Source of the DNA: Planctomycetaceae bacterium
Lineage (GTDB): Bacteria; Planctomycetota; UBA1135; GCA-002686595
NCBI GenBank assembly: GCA_011525785.1
Contig: WYBT01000052.1
Coordinates: forward strand, 1 to 64,000
DNA: 64,000 bases
Reading direction: 5' to 3'
The notes beneath the pieces are model-generated. The model was not told the DNA's origin and ran no database searches. It worked only from the letters and a program-made list of their open reading frames with translations. The position numbers and the translations under genes were made by a program. Of this stretch, positions 58,839 to 64,000 are shown one piece after another. How positions within the stretch are numbered: position 1 is the first letter of the stretch; every line of letters begins with the position of its first letter.

Positions 58839-58866
58839 GGTCCGAGGCCTACGATGGTGAAGACCA

Positions 58867-59436
58867 TTGGGCGTCCCGCTTCGCAGTCCGTTCCGCATCG
58901 CCGAGTTGCTCTGCGCAGTCGTATTCGCGAGCGCGCTCGCAGCGTGCGGCTCACAGGAGCCTGCGTCGGACCCCACGAGCCTCGCGCAGACCGCACAAGC
59001 TCACCTCGCTGCGGGGCGCGTCGACGACGCACGCCGTTGCGCGGAGCGGTTGCTCGAGCAAGGCTCTGACGCGCTCGGAGTTCACACCGGCTCATGGCTG
59101 CTGGCGCGCTGCGCGATCGCCGAAGCGCGAGACGAGAGCGCGACCCTCGTCGAGCTGATTGCTCTCCAACGCGAGCGGGACGACGGCGCCAGATTCACGC
59201 TCAGCGCGCTCGCCCGGGACGAAATGGCGGTGTTGCTGCAGGACTGTCGCCGCGCGGGTGTCTGGCAGGTCGAGCGGTGGCTCCTCGACCTCGCACTCGC
59301 GGGGGAGCGTCTCCGCGGCGTCGACGATGAGTACACCCAGGCGCTTCGCAATCACAAGCGCCTGCGATTGGTCGCGCCAGGCCGCGAGCCGACGGCGATC
59401 TACTGCGACTTCTCGAGCGACTGTGCGAGCGACTGA
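58867..59436 (+). CDS. Hypothetical lipoprotein
   Basis: The 189-aa protein starts at TTG 58867. Its signal (IAELLCAVVFASALAACGSQ) has lipobox LAAC. The mature part is helical and may hold TPR-like helices (LAQTAQAHLAAGRVDDARRC, AERLLEQGSDALGVHTGSWL). No enzymatic motif is visible. It sits inside the glycan cluster and ends shortly before a GT4 gene. Confidence 0.65.
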   Translation: MGVPLRSPFRIAELLCAVVFASALAACGSQEPASDPTSLAQTAQAHLAAGRVDDARRCAERLLEQGSDALGVHTGSWLLARCAIAEARDESATLVELIALQRERDDGARFTLSALARDEMAVLLQDCRRAGVWQVERWLLDLALAGERLRGVDDEYTQALRNHKRLRLVAPGREPTAIYCDFSSDCASD

Positions 59437-59522
59437 GTGCGCGAGTGCGACTGCGCGCTCGGCCGCGCTTCGCACGCTGGGTGAGGATTGACGCCCGCCA
59501 GTCCAGTACGCTGAGCGGTCCC

Positions 59523-60683
59523 ATGCGCATCGCGCGAGTCCTGACCCGCATGAACCTCGGCGGCCCTGCGCGCCAGGTGCTCGCCAGCGATCCGCTGCTC
59601 GCGCGGCGTGGCTACGAGGTGCGCGTGTTCGCGGGCGCGCCGGAGCCGGGCGAGGGCGATCTGTTCGACCAGGCGCAGCGGCGCGGTATCGACATCGTGC
59701 GCGTGCCGGGCCTGGGGCGCGGCTGGTCGCTGGCCGGGGACCTGCGCGCGCGCGCGTTCCTCAAGCAGGAGTTCCGCGTCTTCCAGCCGGCGATCGTGCA
59801 TTCGCACGCGTCCAAGGCCGGAGCGCTCGCGCGTTCGGCCGCGCGCGGGCTGGCCGCGGGTCGCGTGCACACCTTCCACGGGCACGTGCTCGAGGGCTAC
59901 TTCCCGGCGCCGCTCTCGCGCGGATTGATCGCGATCGAGCGCAAGCTGGCGCGCGAGACCGACCGCATCGTGGCCGTGTCGCACGCAACCGCCGACGACC
60001 TGGTGCGGCTGGGCATCGCGAGTGAAGAGCGCATCGTCGTGATCCCGCCGGGCGTGGAGCTCGACGCGCTGCTCGAGCTCGAGCGCGGCGCAGGCGAGCT
60101 CCAGCGTCGCCTCGGCGCGCCGCTGGACGCACAACTGGTCGGAGTGATCGGCCGCCTCGCGCCCGTGAAGGCGCCGGAGCGCGCGCTCGACGTGCTCGAG
60201 CTGCTCGCCGAGCGCCATCCGCTGCTGCAACTGGTGTTCGTCGGCGACGGCGAGCTGCGCGGCGCGCTCGAACGGCGCATCCGCGCGCTCCCCGAGGCGC
60301 TGCGCGAGCGCGCGCACATGCTCGGCGCCGTCGAAGACGTGACGCCGCTGTACCGCGACCTGTTTGCGGTGCTGCTCACTTCACAGTCCGAAGGCATGCC
60401 GGTCGCGTTGATCGAGGCCGCTGCCGCGGCGTTGCCGGTCGTTTCGACGCGCGTGGGCGGCTGCGCCGAGATCGTCGCGGAGGAGCGCACGGGCTACCTC
60501 GGCGAGGGCGTCGACGAACTCGCGTACGGGCTTTCGCGCCTGCTCGACGATCCCGTGGCGGCCCGCGCGATGGGGCAACGCGCGCGCCTGCGCGTGGCTT
60601 CGCGGCACAGCGCCGAGAGCCTCGCCGCGCGCCTCGACAAGCTCTACCAAGCCGTCGCCCAGGAGCGCGCATGCGCCTCCTGA
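59523..60683 (+). CDS. GT4 glycosyltransferase
   Basis: The 386-aa enzyme starts at ATG 59523 (MRIARVLTRMNLGGPARQVL). It has IVHSHASKAGALARSAARGL, VIGRLAPVKAPERALDVLEL and LLTSQSEGMPVALIEAAAAA with the EX7E pair, then VVSTRVGGCAEIVAEERTGY. It overlaps the next GT4 gene by 13 bases. The reaction type is as for other GT4 enzymes; the donor is unknown. Confidence 0.92.
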   Translation: MRIARVLTRMNLGGPARQVLASDPLLARRGYEVRVFAGAPEPGEGDLFDQAQRRGIDIVRVPGLGRGWSLAGDLRARAFLKQEFRVFQPAIVHSHASKAGALARSAARGLAAGRVHTFHGHVLEGYFPAPLSRGLIAIERKLARETDRIVAVSHATADDLVRLGIASEERIVVIPPGVELDALLELERGAGELQRRLGAPLDAQLVGVIGRLAPVKAPERALDVLELLAERHPLLQLVFVGDGELRGALERRIRALPEALRERAHMLGAVEDVTPLYRDLFAVLLTSQSEGMPVALIEAAAAALPVVSTRVGGCAEIVAEERTGYLGEGVDELAYGLSRLLDDPVAARAMGQRARLRVASRHSAESLAARLDKLYQAVAQERACAS

Positions 60684-61801
60684 TGCTCAGCGGCGACCGC
60701 CAGGTCTCGATCGGCGAGCGCGGGCCGTTCTACGCGATGCAGCGCGAGTTCTCGCGGCACTTCGAGCGCATCGACGTGCTCTGCCCGAGGCCCGACAAGC
60801 CCGTGAGCGTGCGCACGATCTTCGACTCGGTGCACTTCCATCCGGCCGAGTGCGGGCGCGCCGGGATGGTGAGCTACCTCGTGCGCCGCGGGCGCGAGCT
60901 GCTCGCCGAGCACGGACACGCGCTGATCGTCAGCCACGACTACGGCTGGTTCTACAACGGCCTCGCTGCGGCGCGGCTCTCGAAGGCCTGCGGCGTGCCG
61001 TACCTCTCCGAGATCCACCACGTGCCCGGCCATCCGGTCGCGGCGGATTGGAAGGAGCGCTTCGATCGCTTCGTCGCGCGTCGCTACGTGCGCTGGGCGC
61101 GCGCGCACGCACGGGCTTTTCGCGTGGTGAACTCGGTCGAGATGCCCGAGCTGCTGAGCAGTTGGGGCGTGCCCGCGGAGCAGATCGTCGTGCTGCCTTC
61201 GCTGTACATCGACCTCGAGATCTTCTCGCCGCCGCAGCAGCCGCTGGAGCCCGAGCAGGACATCACCTACGTCGGGCGCATGGTGAACAACAAGGGCCTC
61301 GACCGCATCGTCGACGCGACGGCGAACCTCGCGACGCGCGGGCTGCGCGCGCGCTTGCTGATGGTGGGCAAGGGACCGTTGCTCGCCCAGGTGAAGGAGC
61401 GTGTTCGCGCGCGCGGGATCGCGGAGCGCACGCGCTTCGTCGAGTGGGTCGAACGCCCCGAGGACCTGGCGCAGATCTACCGGCGCTCGCGCGTCGTGGT
61501 GTGCGCCTCGACTTGCGAGGGCGGACCGCGCTTCACCGTCGAAGCGATGGCCTGCGGAACTCCGGTGGTGAGCACACCGGTCGGCATGATGAAGGAACTG
61601 GTCGAGGACGGCGTCAACGGCGCGCAATGCGGCTTCGACCTGGCGAGCTTGACCGGCGCGCTCGAACGCGTGCTCTCCGACGAGGCCCAGCGCCGAGCGC
61701 TCGGCGCGCGCGCGCGGGCCGCGACGCTGCGCTTCGAGTACGCCAGCGTGATCCGCGGCTACGCGCAAGGGCTCCACGCGCTCGCAGCGAGGTCGGCGTG
61801 A
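60671..61801 (+). CDS. GT4 glycosyltransferase
   Basis: The 376-aa protein (ATG 60671) shows the N-terminal SGDRQVSIGERGPFYAMQRE, a His-containing acceptor segment (YLSEIHHVPGHPVAADWKER), ITYVGRMVNNKGLDRIVDAT and VVCASTCEGGPRFTVEAMAC with the catalytic Glu pair. It differs noticeably from its neighbours in the N-terminal half, so acceptor specificity probably differs. The stop overlaps the next gene as GTGA. Confidence 0.9.
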   Translation: MRLLMLSGDRQVSIGERGPFYAMQREFSRHFERIDVLCPRPDKPVSVRTIFDSVHFHPAECGRAGMVSYLVRRGRELLAEHGHALIVSHDYGWFYNGLAAARLSKACGVPYLSEIHHVPGHPVAADWKERFDRFVARRYVRWARAHARAFRVVNSVEMPELLSSWGVPAEQIVVLPSLYIDLEIFSPPQQPLEPEQDITYVGRMVNNKGLDRIVDATANLATRGLRARLLMVGKGPLLAQVKERVRARGIAERTRFVEWVERPEDLAQIYRRSRVVVCASTCEGGPRFTVEAMACGTPVVSTPVGMMKELVEDGVNGAQCGFDLASLTGALERVLSDEAQRRALGARARAATLRFEYASVIRGYAQGLHALAARSA

Positions 61802-62862
61802 AGCTGTTGTTCTTGACCCAAGTGCTCGACCGCGGCGACGCCGTGCTGGGCTTCGTGCCGCGCTGGATCGAGGGCCTCGCCGCGCACTGCGAGCGCGTGC
61901 GCGTGGTCGCGCTCGAACTGGGCGACATCAGCGAGCTGCCCGCCAACGTCGATACGCGCGAAGTAGGTCGCAAGGGTTACCTCGGTCGCTACCTGCGCAA
62001 CCGGCGCTTCCTGCGCGAAGCGCTGATCGACGAGCGCTTCGACGCCGTGCTCGCGCACATGGTGCCGCGCTACACGCTTCTGTCGTCGCGCATCGCCCGC
62101 AAGGCCGGCGCGCGCCAGTACCTGTGGTACACGCACGGAGCGGTCGACGAGCGCCTGCGCAAGGCGGTAGGGCTCGTCGACAAGGTTTTCACGGCGAGCG
62201 AGGAATCGCTGCGCGTCGACACGCCCAAGCGCGTCGTCACGGGCCACGGCATCGACACGCGGCGCTTCGCGCCCGGCGGCGTCGAGCCCGTGCGGCCGAT
62301 CCGCCTCTTGAGCGTGGGACGACTCACGCCCGCAAAGGATCCGCTCACGATCCTCGCGGCGCTCGCGATCCTCGTCTCGCGCGGCTTCGACGTGCACCTG
62401 GACATCGTCGGCGACGTGCTCGCGAGCGGCGATCCGGCCTATCGTCGACGCGTGGAAGAGCAGATCGAAGTGGGCGGGCTGCACGGGCGCGTCCGTCTGC
62501 GCGGCGCGGTCGCCTATCGCGACATCGCGCCGTACTACCAGCGCTGCACGCTGCTCATCAACGCCAGCAGCACGGGCAGCATCGACAAGGTCGTGCTCGA
62601 GGCCATGGCCTGCGCGCGGCCGGTGCTGACCTGCAACGACTCGTTCCCGCGCCTGTTCCGCGAGCTGGGCGCCGACGGCGCGCGCCTGATGTTCGGCCCC
62701 AGCAGCGCGAGCGACCTCGCCGAACGCATCGAGGGCCTGCTGCGACTGCGCCAGCCCGAGCGCGCGGCGCTCGGGGAACGCTTGCGCGCGCTGGTCGTGC
62801 GCGACCACGAAGTCGATGCGCTCATGGCGCGGCTGTGCCGCGAGATGGAGCCGCAGGGTTGA
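61798..62862 (+). CDS. GT4 glycosyltransferase
   Basis: GTG 61798 gives 354 aa: KLLFLTQVLDRGDAVLGFVP, a His-Gly motif in YLWYTHGAVDERLRKA, RLLSVGRLTPAKDPLTILAA and LINASSTGSIDKVVLEAMAC. In the last motif the usual first catalytic Glu appears as Ser/Thr-rich ASSTGSIDKV with the second Glu kept (LEAMA). The variation may mark a distinct subfamily. Its stop overlaps the next gene as TTGA. Confidence 0.88.
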   Translation: MKLLFLTQVLDRGDAVLGFVPRWIEGLAAHCERVRVVALELGDISELPANVDTREVGRKGYLGRYLRNRRFLREALIDERFDAVLAHMVPRYTLLSSRIARKAGARQYLWYTHGAVDERLRKAVGLVDKVFTASEESLRVDTPKRVVTGHGIDTRRFAPGGVEPVRPIRLLSVGRLTPAKDPLTILAALAILVSRGFDVHLDIVGDVLASGDPAYRRRVEEQIEVGGLHGRVRLRGAVAYRDIAPYYQRCTLLINASSTGSIDKVVLEAMACARPVLTCNDSFPRLFRELGADGARLMFGPSSASDLAERIEGLLRLRQPERAALGERLRALVVRDHEVDALMARLCREMEPQG

Positions 62863-64000
62863 GCGAGCCGCGCATCCGCGAAGAGTTGCTCGAGCCGCTG
62901 CGCCGCGCTCTGCGCTGGCTCGAGGGCCTGCGCGACTCGCGCGGCGCGATCGTGTGCCCCGAGCACCGCATCGAACACACCGGCAAGAGCGCCGGCGCGG
63001 CTGTGCTGGCCGCTCGCCTCGCGCGCTACGACGCGCCCGAGCAGCGCGAGCGCCACCTCGCGACGGCGATCGAGCAGGGGCGGCGGCTGGTCGCGAACCT
63101 CTACCGCGAGGGGACCAGCGAGTGCCACACCTTCTGGCCCGGCCGGCACGACAAGTTCAACAGCTCCAACGCCGTGATCGACGGCGGCGCGTGTTCCGAT
63201 GCGCTGGTCGAGCTGGTGGAGACGCTCGGCCCGGCGCTCTCCGACGACGATCGGCGCGCGTTCACGCACGCCGCGACGCTGCACGCTCGCACGTACTTGC
63301 GCTACGCGGTGCTCGACAAGGGCGTTCCGGCGCAGCGCGCGTGGGGGCTGACGGGACTGGCGGCGGCGTGGCGACTCGAGCGCAAGTCGGAGCTCGAGAA
63401 CGCGGCGATCGAGGCCGTCGGCGCGCTCGAGGGCGTGCAGAACGAAGACGGGAGTTTCCCGTACCACCCGCTCGAGTGGGGCGCGCCGCACGCCGGCGCT
63501 GGCGATGCGAGCAGCTTCTACCACTCGCGCATCCCGGCCTTCACGCTGTTCGCGCTCGAGCGACTGGAGCGCAACCCGCGCGACCGGCTATTCGCGCGTC
63601 CGCTGTACAGCGCGCTCGACTTCGCCGAGGGCCTGCACGGTCCCGACGGCATCAAGTGCGGCCTCGTCGAGGCCAAGCCCTGGTACTGGGGCGCGGAGTA
63701 CGAGGTCGCGAGCCACGTGTTCGACGTCTACGCGCTCGCTCGCGCGGGCGAGCTGTTCGGCGAGCGGCGCTTCACGGCGGCCGCGGTGCGCGCGTATCGA
63801 ACCTGGATCGAGCACCTGGGGCGCGACGGCATGCCGCACAGCCACGCTGCAGCGCCGGGTCGGCGCAAGAGCTACCAGTGCCCGGTGTTCTGGGCCTGCC
63901 ACGCGGAGTGGATCGCGCGCGCGCTGCCGCTGCTCGAGGCGAGCTGGGACAAGATCCCGCGCTACGAGCGAGCGGCGAGCGGCGGCGGCATCGACCTGCG
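62859..64000 (+). CDS. Likely alpha/alpha-toroid protein at the end of the glycan cluster (partial)
   Basis: The frame is open from TTG 62859 to the window end (380 codons). It starts SEPRIREELLEPLRRALRWL. Paired-helix blocks contain aromatic and acidic motifs (CHTFWPGRHDKFNSSNAVID, GSFPYHPLEWGAPHAGAG, GLVEAKPWYWGAEYEVASHV, MPHSHAAAPGRRKSYQCPVF), as in six-hairpin glycosidases, uronate-type lyases/epimerases and similar toroids. The exact family is not identified. Acting on the polysaccharide made by the upstream GT4 genes is a plausible role. The C terminus is missing. Confidence 0.75.
   Translation, partial: MSEPRIREELLEPLRRALRWLEGLRDSRGAIVCPEHRIEHTGKSAGAAVLAARLARYDAPEQRERHLATAIEQGRRLVANLYREGTSECHTFWPGRHDKFNSSNAVIDGGACSDALVELVETLGPALSDDDRRAFTHAATLHARTYLRYAVLDKGVPAQRAWGLTGLAAAWRLERKSELENAAIEAVGALEGVQNEDGSFPYHPLEWGAPHAGAGDASSFYHSRIPAFTLFALERLERNPRDRLFARPLYSALDFAEGLHGPDGIKCGLVEAKPWYWGAEYEVASHVFDVYALARAGELFGERRFTAAAVRAYRTWIEHLGRDGMPHSHAAAPGRRKSYQCPVFWACHAEWIARALPLLEASWDKIPRYERAASGGGIDL

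Overview
This is a high-GC bacterial window, mostly housekeeping and cell-envelope genes, with no phage, IS element, CRISPR array or rRNA. The best guess for the source is Planctomycetota or a close relative. The evidence is an FG-GAP/UnbV-type lipoprotein, a large Ser/Thr kinase with a DWG motif and a TPR tail, a sigma factor fused to a membrane anchor and carboxypeptidase-regulatory-like repeats, and many small lipoproteins. That placement is inference. UGA, UAG and UAA all end ordinary genes here, so the standard bacterial code applies.

Left edge (1-4404, minus strand): a response regulator cut by the edge lies downstream of what looks like one 1,212-residue lipoprotein gene (379-4017) interrupted by a single in-frame UGA at 2059-2061. 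The frame continues through the UGA into the ASPIC/UnbV domain, a thioredoxin domain (WCAPC) and TPRs. A hairpin of bacterial SECIS geometry begins 12 nt after the UGA, with its GG-starting loop at +18. The two halves are listed as separate CDS entries because a standard caller splits them; I read them as one selenocysteine-containing protein. tRNA-Pro(UGG) and tRNA-Arg(UCU) lie just upstream.

4566-18850: purD, a TIGR04283-like glycosyltransferase and a Fur-family regulator, then a 14-bp tandem repeat. On the minus strand follow a small lipoprotein, a hairpin terminator, purQ, and purL with tandem PurS-like domains at its N terminus. Then come accA, an ECF sigma/zinc-finger anti-sigma/PDZ operon, a TPR lipoprotein, an RqcH-like NFACT protein and ndk.

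19198-34325 (plus strand): a complete F1Fo ATP synthase operon in the order small AtpZ-like protein, AtpI-like protein, atpB-E-F-H-A-G-D-C, followed by aspS, infC-rpmI-rplT and pheS-pheT. Nested hairpins before pheS resemble an attenuator.

34334-54351: a large membrane Ser/Thr kinase, a secreted EF-hand-like protein, a B12-binding radical SAM protein, a membrane-anchored hypothetical protein, a secreted HELGH metallopeptidase-like protein, a methyltransferase, the sigma-factor/membrane fusion, a tetraheme cytochrome c with a small membrane protein, acs, an HNH endonuclease in lower-GC DNA, an SDR epimerase, and a divergent pair of a membrane-fused spermidine-synthase-like protein and an MTA/SAH-nucleosidase-like protein.

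54485-64000 (plus strand): an exopolysaccharide-type cluster. A polyprenyl-phosphate sugar transferase is followed by five GT4 glycosyltransferases, a DUF5658-like membrane protein, a lipoprotein and a likely alpha/alpha-toroid protein running off the right edge. Most genes are coupled by GTGA/TTGA overlaps.
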